Source of the DNA: Saprospiraceae bacterium
Lineage (GTDB): Bacteria > Bacteroidota > Bacteroidia > Chitinophagales > Saprospiraceae
Length of the DNA: 64,000 nucleotides
Assembly: GCA_028280415.1 (NCBI GenBank)
Contig: JANQLV010000072.1
Span: 1-64,000 of the forward strand
Direction: 5' to 3'
In this document: positions 45,333 to 54,526 of the stretch, in pieces
Position numbering within the stretch: the first letter of the stretch is position 1
How the letters are laid out: every line of letters begins with the position of its first letter
Program-made: the position numbers and the translations under genes
Notes under the pieces: model-generated
The model's database searches: none
Told to the model about the DNA's origin: nothing
The model's input: the letters and a program-made list of their open reading frames with translations, nothing else

Positions 45333-45599
45333 TTGTTTTCAATTTTTGTTTTCGGATAAAACAACTCACATTTTTACAAAGAAATTTAAAATAGCTTCTG
45401 AATAAAAAATAGATGCTGCTTTAAAAATCCTAAATTTCCAAGAAGTAATATTAAAACACTATCCTTTATTTCAAAATGATTCATTTAGTGATGACTAAAG
45501 GCTGCTTTTGAGTTTGGTTTAGCGTTCTAATATTATCTTCTTTCTAATAACACAGGTATAAAATCAGTTTCTCACAACTAAAACCCTGAAGTTAATTCT

Positions 45600-48038
45600 T
45601 TATTCATTTCTCAGACTTTCCACCGGATTCATCAAAGCAGCTTTTATACTTTGAAAGCTCACCGATAACCAGGCGATCAGCAAAGTCAATAGCCCGGCTA
45701 TTAAAAATACGGAAATACCCAGTTCGGTCTGATAAGCAAAATCCGACAGCCATTGATTCATAAAATACCAGGCAAAAGGTGTGGCAATCAGGGAAGCAAT
45801 AAAAATCAATATGGTAAATCTTTTATTAAGCATATAGACAATATCGGCACTACTGGCTCCCAATACTTTTCTTACACCGATCTCTTTTCTGCGTTGAGAG
45901 ATCGTCAAGGTAGCAATACCGAACAAACCTAAACAAGCAATAATAATAGCCAACCCGGTAGCAATGCTTAGTATTTCACTTAATCTTGATTCGGAACGAT
46001 ACTGCTGATCAATGCTATCATCCATAAAAGTATAGTTAAAGGTTTCCTCCGGTACTACTCCTTTCCAGGCTCTTTGGATATTGCCAATAGTAGCTACCAG
46101 ATTATCACTTTTAATTTTAAAAGAAAACTTGGGCAAAGGAGAATCTGTGAAGTTATGATCCGGGGCAGTTCTCATCAGTGGCAAAACATCCGTAACCATT
46201 ACCAATGGTTCAACGCTGGAATGCAGGGAAGCAAAATTAAAATCCTTGCTTATACCAATAATTTTGTAATCATTAAAAGGTTCTGGCATCGTAGCTCCTT
46301 CCAGGTCATTGATTTCCCAGGCCTTGGCAAAGGCTTCATTGACAATTGCCGCTTTATTATCTGTAGTGTTTCCCTTGGAAAATTTTCGCCCGGCTTTCAT
46401 TTCTATTTCCATAATATCCAGATATTCATAATCAATTTGCTGAGCAATGAATTGCCGGAATTTATCTAATCGCTCATCCGTATAGCCCAGTTTGGCCCAG
46501 CCCTGCGTACCAAAAGTGTGGGAAGAAGTTAGAATATTTTGCACTCCTTTTCCGGCAAGTTCTTTCTTTAATCTTTCTTGTATTTGTAATGCCTCCTGCC
46601 AGGTGTCGGAGAAACCTTTCCCTGTCCCGCCATAAGGAACAATCAGTGTTTGTTCTTTTGAAAATCCAAGATTTTTATTTTGTAAAAAGCGCAATTGCTT
46701 TTGCATTCCAAAAGTGCAGATTATCAGAAAAATGGACAATACAAACTGAAAACCAACCAGTGTTCTTAAAACCCGATGTTTATTATTTCCTATTTTAGAG
46801 AATACGCCTTTAATGGCCTGAATCGGATTAAAACCGGATAGTACCATTGCCGGATAAATCCCGGATAAGAGTCCGGTTATTAGCGCCAATCCTATCAGAA
46901 AGCTAAAATTCCAGATATTAAAATCCAGACTAAGTTGCTTATCGGCTATGGTGTTAAAATAAGGTAGTAGAAGTTTAGTTAAAACCAAACCAAGGCTAAG
47001 CCCAAACAGAGCCATCATAATCGCTTCGCTCCAAAACTGAAACCGCAGTTGCCACTTTGTTGCTCCGGTCACTTTGCGAATACCTACTTCTTTCGAGCGA
47101 TTAACGGATCGGCCAACCGAAAGGATTGTAAAATTGATACAAGCCAGTAATAAAATAAGAAAGGCTACCGAAGCCAAAATATAGGGATAACGCGCATCAC
47201 TGACAACTGCTATTCCCGTTGGTATCGCATTATTCAAATGGATATCTGTCAAAGGTTGTAAGCCTACTATATATTCACCGGGCTGATAACTGGATTTTAC
47301 TTTTTCATCAATAAAAGGTGCTATTTTAGTCTTCAGGTTTTCAAGATTAGCATTGGTATCCAGTAATACATAAGTTTCTCCATAGACGCAGGTCCAGCAA
47401 TTGCGCCCATTTTCTCCGATAAAATCAAAAGCATTTTCAAACGGAACCAGAATCTGAAATTGCAGACTGGAATTACCCGGAGCTTTTTCAATAATACCAC
47501 TGACCAGAAAATCCACCCATTCTCCATTGACCTGCATGGACAGGTTTTGACCAATCGGAGCAGAATCACCAAAGTATTTCTCGGCTATCTCTTCGGTTAA
47601 CACCGCTTCCCGAAGTGTAGTAAATACATTTTCTTTTTTGCCTTTTAATAAAGGAAAATCAAATATTTTCAATAAGGCGGGATCGACATAATTAACCTTT
47701 TCGTCTTCGATGAATGCGCCTTTTTTAAGCAGAGCATTTGCATTCATAAAACGGGCGGTTTCCCGAATTTCCGGAAAACTATTTTTCAACTCATCACCCA
47801 GGATCAAAGGCGTAACACTATTAAAAATCAACTCTCCTTTAAAATGCTCTTTTACCCATGCCCGATAAATGTGATCTGATTTTGTATGAAACTGATCATA
47901 GGTCCATTCCTCTTTTACATACAACATGATCAGAATCACGACGGCTGTTCCTATCGATAAGCCTAATAAATTGATAAAAGAAAAGAGTTTGTTTTTTATC
48001 AAATTTCTAATGGCAACAGTTATGTAATTTTTTATCAT
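45600..48038 (-). CDS. FtsX/MacB-type ABC permease, paralogue 10, 812 aa
   Basis: The open frame extends to 48083; the ATG at 48038 is preferred because it gives MIKNYITVAIRNLIKNKLFS, matching the family start. Coupling motifs are NRSKEVGIRKVTGATKWQL and QRRKEIGVRKVLGASSADI. The last module has YMLNKRFTILIFIASLIAT in place of LLS+DF+KLV. It ends NPVESLRNE. It lies 75 nt after paralogue 11. Confidence 0.92.
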   Translation of the reverse strand: MIKNYITVAIRNLIKNKLFSFINLLGLSIGTAVVILIMLYVKEEWTYDQFHTKSDHIYRAWVKEHFKGELIFNSVTPLILGDELKNSFPEIRETARFMNANALLKKGAFIEDEKVNYVDPALLKIFDFPLLKGKKENVFTTLREAVLTEEIAEKYFGDSAPIGQNLSMQVNGEWVDFLVSGIIEKAPGNSSLQFQILVPFENAFDFIGENGRNCWTCVYGETYVLLDTNANLENLKTKIAPFIDEKVKSSYQPGEYIVGLQPLTDIHLNNAIPTGIAVVSDARYPYILASVAFLILLLACINFTILSVGRSVNRSKEVGIRKVTGATKWQLRFQFWSEAIMMALFGLSLGLVLTKLLLPYFNTIADKQLSLDFNIWNFSFLIGLALITGLLSGIYPAMVLSGFNPIQAIKGVFSKIGNNKHRVLRTLVGFQFVLSIFLIICTFGMQKQLRFLQNKNLGFSKEQTLIVPYGGTGKGFSDTWQEALQIQERLKKELAGKGVQNILTSSHTFGTQGWAKLGYTDERLDKFRQFIAQQIDYEYLDIMEIEMKAGRKFSKGNTTDNKAAIVNEAFAKAWEINDLEGATMPEPFNDYKIIGISKDFNFASLHSSVEPLVMVTDVLPLMRTAPDHNFTDSPLPKFSFKIKSDNLVATIGNIQRAWKGVVPEETFNYTFMDDSIDQQYRSESRLSEILSIATGLAIIIACLGLFGIATLTISQRRKEIGVRKVLGASSADIVYMLNKRFTILIFIASLIATPFAWYFMNQWLSDFAYQTELGISVFLIAGLLTLLIAWLSVSFQSIKAALMNPVESLRNE

Positions 48039-48113
48039 GGCAAAAGAAAAGTTTAAAAAAGGCCGATGAACGAAAGCGCCCACCGGCCTTCAACTAATCA
48101 AAAGATGGAGTTA

Positions 48114-50513
48114 TTAATCATTATTCAGGCTATTCGAAGGATTAGCCATTGCCGCTTTCATACTCTGATAGCTGACGGTCAAAAAAGCAAGCACTAAAGC
48201 TATTGCGCCTGCTACGACAAATACCCACCAGTCTATCGAAATACGATAAGCAAAATTATTTAGCCAGCTATCCAAAAGGTAATAGGCAAGCGGAGTTGCG
48301 ATCAGAATAGCAATTAAAACCAGTTTTAAAAAGTCTTTCGATAACAAACCCATGATTCCAATCACACTCGCTCCAAGTACTTTGCGGATACCAATCTCTT
48401 TAGTTCTGCGTTCCGTTGTAAAAGCGGTCAAACCGAAAAGACCAAGACAGGAAATAAAAATTGTCAGAAAAGTAAACAGAGAAATGACTTGTGCCATCCG
48501 TTCTTCACTTGCATACATTTTCCGCGTCTGATCACTCAGAAAATCAAACTCGAAAGCCGAAGCCGGAAAATATTTATTAAATTCCGCTTCCAGTTTTTGT
48601 ATTGTTGTTTTCAATTCTCTGGTATTCAACTTGACCAACAGATAAGGTCTGCGTCCAATACTAGCTCCGTTATTAAAGACATAAGCGCCAATCGGATTAT
48701 GGAAGGATTCAAAATGAAAATCCTCTACAACACCTACTATTTCTGTAGCTGAATAATGGTATAAACCGGGAGGCGTTTTTCCAATAGCTTCCTCCGGTGT
48801 CCATCCAAAAAACTTCACCGCAGTTTCATTCATCACTACCTGGATGGTAGTATCTGTTTCCAGTTTCTTTTCCGGCAGTGATTTACCTGCTAAAATTTTT
48901 AAACTCAGGACCTTTTCAAAATCTGCTGAAGCCCGGTTGGATTGTATACCTCTAACAATATGCTCCTGGCCGGGTTTAGTAATCGTATATCCACTTACAC
49001 TAAGTCCCGGATAGCCCTGCATACGACTCAAAGCGGATACTTCCGGTAAATTTCTATAGGCATTTTTTAAGCCTTCTATTTGTGATAATTCTGTAGCTGC
49101 CGATGTATTAATAGACAGTACTTGTTCAGCCTTAAAACCAAGCTTTTTATTATTGATAAAATTAAGCTGGTTTTGAAAAACAAATATTCCAATAATTAAA
49201 GCGGTACAAATAACGAATTGTCCAACCACCAGCGTTTGTCTGAAAAACCGATTGCCGGAGTAAGGTTTTCTCAATGGACTGAGCAATTTTTTAGGAGAAA
49301 AGTTGGATAAAAACAGTGCCGGATAAAATCCAGCCAAAACAGTAATCAAAAACCATAAACCGCCTAGTGTTAATAAGCTCTTTGCCTGTAAGGGATCAAA
49401 GGTATTCAGAGAAAGCCCCATCAGGCTTTCGGCATAAGGCAGACAAATTTGTACCAAAAGAATGCTCATGGCTAAAGAGACAGCTGCCAAAATTCCAGTC
49501 TCCGTCAGGAAACGACGAACCATTTGACCATTGCTGGCTCCCAGCGTTTTATTAATCCCAACCTCCCGGAATCTCTGTTGGGATCTGGCTGTAGCCATAT
49601 TAATATAATTAAAGCAGGCCAGTAATAAAACGGCTAATGCCAAAAGGCTCATAATCCGGACCTGTGAAATATCGCCAGCCCTGACACTGTATCCGCCAGT
49701 TGCTAAATCACTGGAATATAAATGAATATCTAAAAAAGGCTGAGCCCAAAAAGAATACCATTGCTCTTCTTTTTTCACCGCTTTGTCCAACTCCGCATTC
49801 ATGGCCAAATTTAAGTCTTCAATTTTTGTATCAGCCTGAGTCAAAAGGAAAGTTTCAAAACTGGCATTACCCCAGGTCAAGCGTTCTGAAGCCCATTTAA
49901 TACTTTGAAAAGAGCCCATCATCCCGCAGTCCAATGTAGAGTTGCTCGGAAAATCCTCATAGACTCCGGTTATTTCCAGTTCCATTTGATTATCTATTTT
50001 GATCCTCTTGCCCAAAGCTAAAGAGCGACCAAATATTTTTTCGGCAGCAGATTCGCTAATAATTATTTTATTTGGTCCGTTCAAGGCAGTCGCCGGATCA
50101 CCTTGAATCAGTTTACAATCAAAAACATTAAAAAATGTAGAGTCCACCCAATACAAATCTTCTTCGACCAGCTTTTTTCCATCTACATTAATAAAAGCAT
50201 CTCTTCCAAAATTATGGCGCAGTAAGCGTACTTGTTCAACTACTTCTTTTATATTCTCCTTAAAGGTAGGACCAGCATTATTAGGAACTCTCGCCCAGTC
50301 TTCTTTTACATCATCATACTTTACATTCACTACTATCCGGTAAATATTGGCAGCTTGTTGATGGTATTGATCGAAAGTCATCTCTCCGTTTACATAGAGA
50401 AATAAAATAAGAGATACTGCCAGGCCTATTGCCAGACCAATAATATTGAGTCCTGAATAAAAGCGATGCTTCCACAAACTTCTGATAGCTATTTTGAAAT
50501 AATTTTTAAGCAT
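48114..50513 (-). CDS. FtsX/MacB-type ABC permease, paralogue 11, 799 aa
   Basis: Starts MLKNYFKIAIRSLWKHRFYS. The first coupling motif is QRFREVGINKTLGASNGQM, with Asn in place of the conserved Arg, a change at a residue that usually faces the ATPase. The second, RRTKEIGIRKVLGASVIGI, is canonical. It ends NPSNSLNND. A short inverted repeat (AAAGGCCG...CCGGCC-like, near 48060-48085 and AAGGTCGT/ACGACCTT at 50532-50561) flanks it, perhaps intercistronic processing or attenuation hairpins. Confidence 0.9.
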   Translation of the reverse strand: MLKNYFKIAIRSLWKHRFYSGLNIIGLAIGLAVSLILFLYVNGEMTFDQYHQQAANIYRIVVNVKYDDVKEDWARVPNNAGPTFKENIKEVVEQVRLLRHNFGRDAFINVDGKKLVEEDLYWVDSTFFNVFDCKLIQGDPATALNGPNKIIISESAAEKIFGRSLALGKRIKIDNQMELEITGVYEDFPSNSTLDCGMMGSFQSIKWASERLTWGNASFETFLLTQADTKIEDLNLAMNAELDKAVKKEEQWYSFWAQPFLDIHLYSSDLATGGYSVRAGDISQVRIMSLLALAVLLLACFNYINMATARSQQRFREVGINKTLGASNGQMVRRFLTETGILAAVSLAMSILLVQICLPYAESLMGLSLNTFDPLQAKSLLTLGGLWFLITVLAGFYPALFLSNFSPKKLLSPLRKPYSGNRFFRQTLVVGQFVICTALIIGIFVFQNQLNFINNKKLGFKAEQVLSINTSAATELSQIEGLKNAYRNLPEVSALSRMQGYPGLSVSGYTITKPGQEHIVRGIQSNRASADFEKVLSLKILAGKSLPEKKLETDTTIQVVMNETAVKFFGWTPEEAIGKTPPGLYHYSATEIVGVVEDFHFESFHNPIGAYVFNNGASIGRRPYLLVKLNTRELKTTIQKLEAEFNKYFPASAFEFDFLSDQTRKMYASEERMAQVISLFTFLTIFISCLGLFGLTAFTTERRTKEIGIRKVLGASVIGIMGLLSKDFLKLVLIAILIATPLAYYLLDSWLNNFAYRISIDWWVFVVAGAIALVLAFLTVSYQSMKAAMANPSNSLNND

Positions 50514-50590
50514 AATAAAGTTTTGAAAAAAAGGTCGTCAAACAGAAACTATCAAACGACCTTGAATTAATCAAAAGATAATATTTTTTA

Positions 50591-53005
50591 CTAGCTGCCC
50601 AAGCTATCTACCGGGCTAGCCAAAGCAGCTTTTATACTTTGAAAACTCATTGTTAAAAAAGCAATGCCAACAGTCAGCAATCCCGCTAAAGCAAACACCC
50701 ACCATTGAATACTAATTCTTTCTGCAAAACCTGCTAACCAATTATTCATGAAATACCAGGATAAAGGAATCGTAATAATCAGGGCCAAGAACACCAGACG
50801 AATAAAATCCCTGGACAATAAACCAATGATACTAGCAACGCTAGCACCAAGTACTTTTCGAATACTTATTTCTTTTTTCTTGCGTTCAGCCTGGAAAGCA
50901 ATTAAAGCAAATAATCCAAGGCAAGAAACGAATATGGCCAATCCCGAAAATAGGGAGAATATTTTCCCAAAGAGTTTTTCGGCATTATATTGCTGGTTGT
51001 AATGATCATCCAAAAAGAAATATTCTAAAGGATTACCGGGAAAAATCTGTGCCCAGGTTTTTTCTATAGAAGCTATGGATTGACTTATTTCACTGGTATT
51101 GAGTTTTAAAGAAAAATAATCTGGCGTAAAGCGTTCGTTTATCGGTCGTAAGATCATGGGTTCAATTTCAGATTTTGGAGATTCGTTATGATAATTACTC
51201 ACCACACCAACCACTTTGAATCGATCTCCCCAAAAATCAATTTCAAGCCCCAAAGCATTTTCCGGATTTTCAAACTCAAATACTTCCGATGCTTTTATAT
51301 TAAGAATACAGGAATTGACATCGCTTTTCTGTTTTTCAGAGAGCGCTCTTCCCGCTATTACTTCGATATCATAAACATCAGTAAAATTGAAGTCTGCAGC
51401 AAAGGCGTGAAAGCCTAATGCTCCTTCTTCTGTCCCCCATCTTGAGACGCCTGCGGTCATACCAAAAGGCTGTCCGGGTACGGAAGTTGAACTGGAGACA
51501 CTTTTTACAATTGGAATATTCTGAAGTTGTTTTTTGAAAGTTTTCGCCTTTTGGGAATAAAGAGAGTCTGTTGCAATTGGACTTTTAATGACCAGCGTCT
51601 GATCAATATCTACACCCAACTTTTTATTTTGCATGAAATTAAGTTGATTGTATATAATAATTGTACTTGCAATCAAACCAATCGAAGCGATAAACTGAAA
51701 CACAAGCAAGCCTTTACGTAACCAGCCCGAGCCAGCAGATCGAAGTCTGAAACTACCTCCCCCCTTCAAGACAGAAATCGGTTTGAAAGAAGACAATAAA
51801 AATGCGGGGTAAAGTCCAGTTAAAAAGGTCCCAATAAAAAAGACTGCTAATATAGTTGCCAGGACCGACCAGTTGTCCCAAATATCCAGAGGAATAGGTT
51901 TTTCAACCAGATCAATAAACCAGGGTTTTAATAATTGTGCCAATAAAAATGCTATAACAATCGCTGCCGAATTTATCAATACTGCTTCTGTCATAAACTG
52001 TTGGACGAGCGAAGCTCTGGTCGAACCAATTACCTTCCGCACACCAACTTCTTTGGCTCTCAATTCAGAACGGGCAGTCGATAAATTTATGTAATTAAAC
52101 CAGGCAATGATCAAAACCAGACTTCCAATGATTAGCAAAAACTGAACAGCATTCCCGTCTCCTGGTGTTTCAGTTTCATTCAGTAAATTAGAGCTAAGGT
52201 GAATAGCTTCAAAGGGCTGTAAATAAAATACCATCCCTTCCCTGGTTTCTTTATCATAAGTCCGTTCCAACATATCCGGAAACTTAGACTCCAGGGCCTT
52301 CCAATCTGTATTAGGTTTTAAAAGTAAATAAGTGAGAAAACCATCCCAGTATGGAGCGGTCTCTGAACTTCCATTTCCAATGAAAACATCTGAATAGGTA
52401 ACATAGGATAAGAGAATATCGAATTTCAGATGTGAATTTAAGGGAGCATCATTGATAACCGAAGTGATTGTATAATCATTCAAGCCGTTTCGAGTAATTA
52501 TTTTTCCAATTGGATTTTCTTCCCCAAACATGCTTTTTGCCGTTGATTCAGAAATACTGGCCGTAAAAGGTTCATTTAGAAAAGTTTCCGGATTCCCTTC
52601 AAGTAAAGAGAAAGAAAAAATATCCAATAAGGAAGGCATCGCAAAATAAACCTTTTTGGGTTGGAAAGTCACTTTGTCCTGATAGGTATAAAGTGCTTTT
52701 CCGGCTTCGACTAATTTGACATACTTTTCTACTTCCGGAAAATTTTGTGCAATAACTGGTCCTGCACAGGCAGCGCCAGATGCAAATTGCATAAATGGAA
52801 CACCATTTTTTACCCTATCCGTTTGTACTCGAAAAATGCGATCTCCCTGTTCATGAATTTTATCATAGCTCCTTTCGAAGGCGACGTATTGCCAAATAAA
52901 TAATACTGCAACCATTCCGACTACCAAACCGATGAAGTTAATCGCAGAGATGTATTTATCTTTTATAAGATGACGGAAGGCTATTTTCAAATTATTCTTT
53001 AGCAT
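50591..53005 (-). CDS. FtsX/MacB-type ABC permease, paralogue 12, 804 aa
   Basis: Starts MLKNNLKIAFRHLIKDKYIS. Coupling motifs are LRAKEVGVRKVIGSTRASL and RKKKEISIRKVLGASVASI. It ends ASPVDSLGS, lacking the RNE/RND tail. It is the permease closest to the ATPase genes, 73 nt after the second ATPase gene, so it is the best candidate for their original cognate permease. Translation of the unit reads adaptor, ATPase, ATPase, then this permease and paralogues 11, 10 and probably 9. Confidence 0.92.
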   Translation of the reverse strand: MLKNNLKIAFRHLIKDKYISAINFIGLVVGMVAVLFIWQYVAFERSYDKIHEQGDRIFRVQTDRVKNGVPFMQFASGAACAGPVIAQNFPEVEKYVKLVEAGKALYTYQDKVTFQPKKVYFAMPSLLDIFSFSLLEGNPETFLNEPFTASISESTAKSMFGEENPIGKIITRNGLNDYTITSVINDAPLNSHLKFDILLSYVTYSDVFIGNGSSETAPYWDGFLTYLLLKPNTDWKALESKFPDMLERTYDKETREGMVFYLQPFEAIHLSSNLLNETETPGDGNAVQFLLIIGSLVLIIAWFNYINLSTARSELRAKEVGVRKVIGSTRASLVQQFMTEAVLINSAAIVIAFLLAQLLKPWFIDLVEKPIPLDIWDNWSVLATILAVFFIGTFLTGLYPAFLLSSFKPISVLKGGGSFRLRSAGSGWLRKGLLVFQFIASIGLIASTIIIYNQLNFMQNKKLGVDIDQTLVIKSPIATDSLYSQKAKTFKKQLQNIPIVKSVSSSTSVPGQPFGMTAGVSRWGTEEGALGFHAFAADFNFTDVYDIEVIAGRALSEKQKSDVNSCILNIKASEVFEFENPENALGLEIDFWGDRFKVVGVVSNYHNESPKSEIEPMILRPINERFTPDYFSLKLNTSEISQSIASIEKTWAQIFPGNPLEYFFLDDHYNQQYNAEKLFGKIFSLFSGLAIFVSCLGLFALIAFQAERKKKEISIRKVLGASVASIIGLLSRDFIRLVFLALIITIPLSWYFMNNWLAGFAERISIQWWVFALAGLLTVGIAFLTMSFQSIKAALASPVDSLGS

Positions 53006-53078
53006 TAGCTTTGTTTATGTTAACGAAGTTATTTTAGAAGAAAAGTTAATCCGGGGATTATAATCCGGATTAGCAGTA

Positions 53079-53759
53079 TTAAGTATTAATCCTTCTATCT
53101 TCTTTGATAAAACCATCTTCCAGTTCAATAACCCGGGTTCCATAGTTGGCATATTTTTCATTATGTGTAACCTGAATTATTGTCATCCCTTCATTATGCA
53201 ATTCTTTAAAAAGATCCATAATAATTTCGCCTTGTGAGGAGTGCAGATTCCCGGTTGGCTCATCGGCTAGCAATAATTTGGGATTCGCTATGATCGCCCG
53301 GGCTACGCCAACTAATTGTTGTTGTCCGCCAGATAACTGGTGTGGAAATAAATCTTTCTTTGCTACGATATTAAAGCGGTCGAGTACATCAGCAATCCTG
53401 GACTGACGTTCCGCTTTTTTTACATTTCTATAAAGCAGTGGCGTTTCAATATTTTCGTAAACCGTTAGTTCATCAATCAGATAATAAGCCTGAAAAACAA
53501 AACCCATATAATATTTATGCAGATCATTCCGTTTGCGTTCTCTCAGCCGGTGAACTTCCTCATCGAAAAACTGATACGTTCCGCTATCCGGTTGATCCAG
53601 CATCCCAATGATATTCAACAAAGTACTTTTTCCCGCTCCACTGGGTCCCATAATCGTTACGAATTCACCTGGTTCAATTTCCAGCGATACATCTTTCAGC
53701 ACCCAGGTCTTCTGTGCCGCATTTTTATAAAAGCGTTCTATGTTATTAAGTTTGATCAT
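53079..53759 (-). CDS. LolD/MacB-type ABC ATPase with altered signature and D-loop, 226 aa
   Basis: Walker A is GPSGAGKST (38-46), Q-loop Gln90, signature LSGGQ (142-146), Walker B LLLADE (D166, E167) and switch His199. Two deviations stand out: the residue after LSGGQQQ is Leu149 instead of Arg, and the D-loop reads NLHSSQG with His173 instead of Asp. Catalytic Glu and Walker residues are intact. The partner ATPase gene 19 nt upstream has the canonical residues at both places, so the pair may form an asymmetric heterodimer. It energises FtsX-like permeases of the array; such systems do mechanical work across the periplasm or move lipoproteins or peptides rather than classical transport. Confidence 0.93.
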   Translation of the reverse strand: MIKLNNIERFYKNAAQKTWVLKDVSLEIEPGEFVTIMGPSGAGKSTLLNIIGMLDQPDSGTYQFFDEEVHRLRERKRNDLHKYYMGFVFQAYYLIDELTVYENIETPLLYRNVKKAERQSRIADVLDRFNIVAKKDLFPHQLSGGQQQLVGVARAIIANPKLLLADEPTGNLHSSQGEIIMDLFKELHNEGMTIIQVTHNEKYANYGTRVIELEDGFIKEDRRINT

Positions 53760-53778
53760 TTTTCAAAGGTTACAGAAA

Positions 53779-54474
53779 TTACAAATACTGTCGTACAACA
53801 TTCTCCGTCACAACTTTACCATCCAGCATTCTGATGATACGGTTACCGAATTCTGCACAATATTGAGAGTGTGTTACCATCAGTATAGTCGTTCCTGTAG
53901 CATTGAGTTCAGAAAGTACTTTCATCACTTCATCGCCATTGGCAGAGTCGAGGTTTCCGGTTGGCTCATCAGCAAGAATCAACTTTGGTTTATTGACAAT
54001 CGCACGGGCAACCGCGACCCTTTGTTGTTGTCCACCGGATAATTGTTGTGGAAAATGCTTGGCGCGGTGCATGATATTCATGCCTTCCAGCAATTCTTCT
54101 ACTCTTTTTTTCCGATCAGCGGACGGAACTTTAGTATAGAGCATCGGGAGTTCTACGTTTTCATAAACAGTAAGCTCATCAATCAGGTTAAAGGACTGGA
54201 AAACAAAGCCCAGGTTATGTTTCCGGATATTGGAACGTTTCCGCTCTGGCAAATGGCCAATCTCTTCTCCATTGAAATAATAATTCCCGCTAGTTGGATT
54301 ATCAATCATTCCCAACACATTGAGCAAGGTTGATTTCCCACATCCGGAGGGGCCCATAACACTTACAAATTCTCCTTCTTTGATTTCAATATTAACTTCA
54401 TTCAGAGCAGTTGTTTCTACTTCATCCGTTTGGTATACCTTGGTTAAATTTTCTGTTTTTATCATGAGTTCCAT
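53779..54474 (-). CDS. LolD/MacB-type ABC ATPase, canonical, 231 aa
   Basis: Walker A GPSGCGKST (41-49), Q-loop Gln93, signature LSGGQQQRV (145-153), Walker B LILADE (D169, E170), D-loop NLDS with Asp176, and switch His202 are all canonical. An internal ATG at residue 4 (MIKTENLTKVYQ) is an alternative start. The gene follows the adaptor by 52 nt and precedes the variant ATPase by 19 nt. It is the only fully canonical ATPase in the window, so it probably serves as the shared motor of several permeases. Confidence 0.95.
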   Translation of the reverse strand: MELMIKTENLTKVYQTDEVETTALNEVNIEIKEGEFVSVMGPSGCGKSTLLNVLGMIDNPTSGNYYFNGEEIGHLPERKRSNIRKHNLGFVFQSFNLIDELTVYENVELPMLYTKVPSADRKKRVEELLEGMNIMHRAKHFPQQLSGGQQQRVAVARAIVNKPKLILADEPTGNLDSANGDEVMKVLSELNATGTTILMVTHSQYCAEFGNRIIRMLDGKVVTENVVRQYL

Positions 54475-54526
54475 TTTAATATTTTCGTTTTTTGTAATTT
54501 ATTTTTATTAAAAACAAAGCTCTTTT

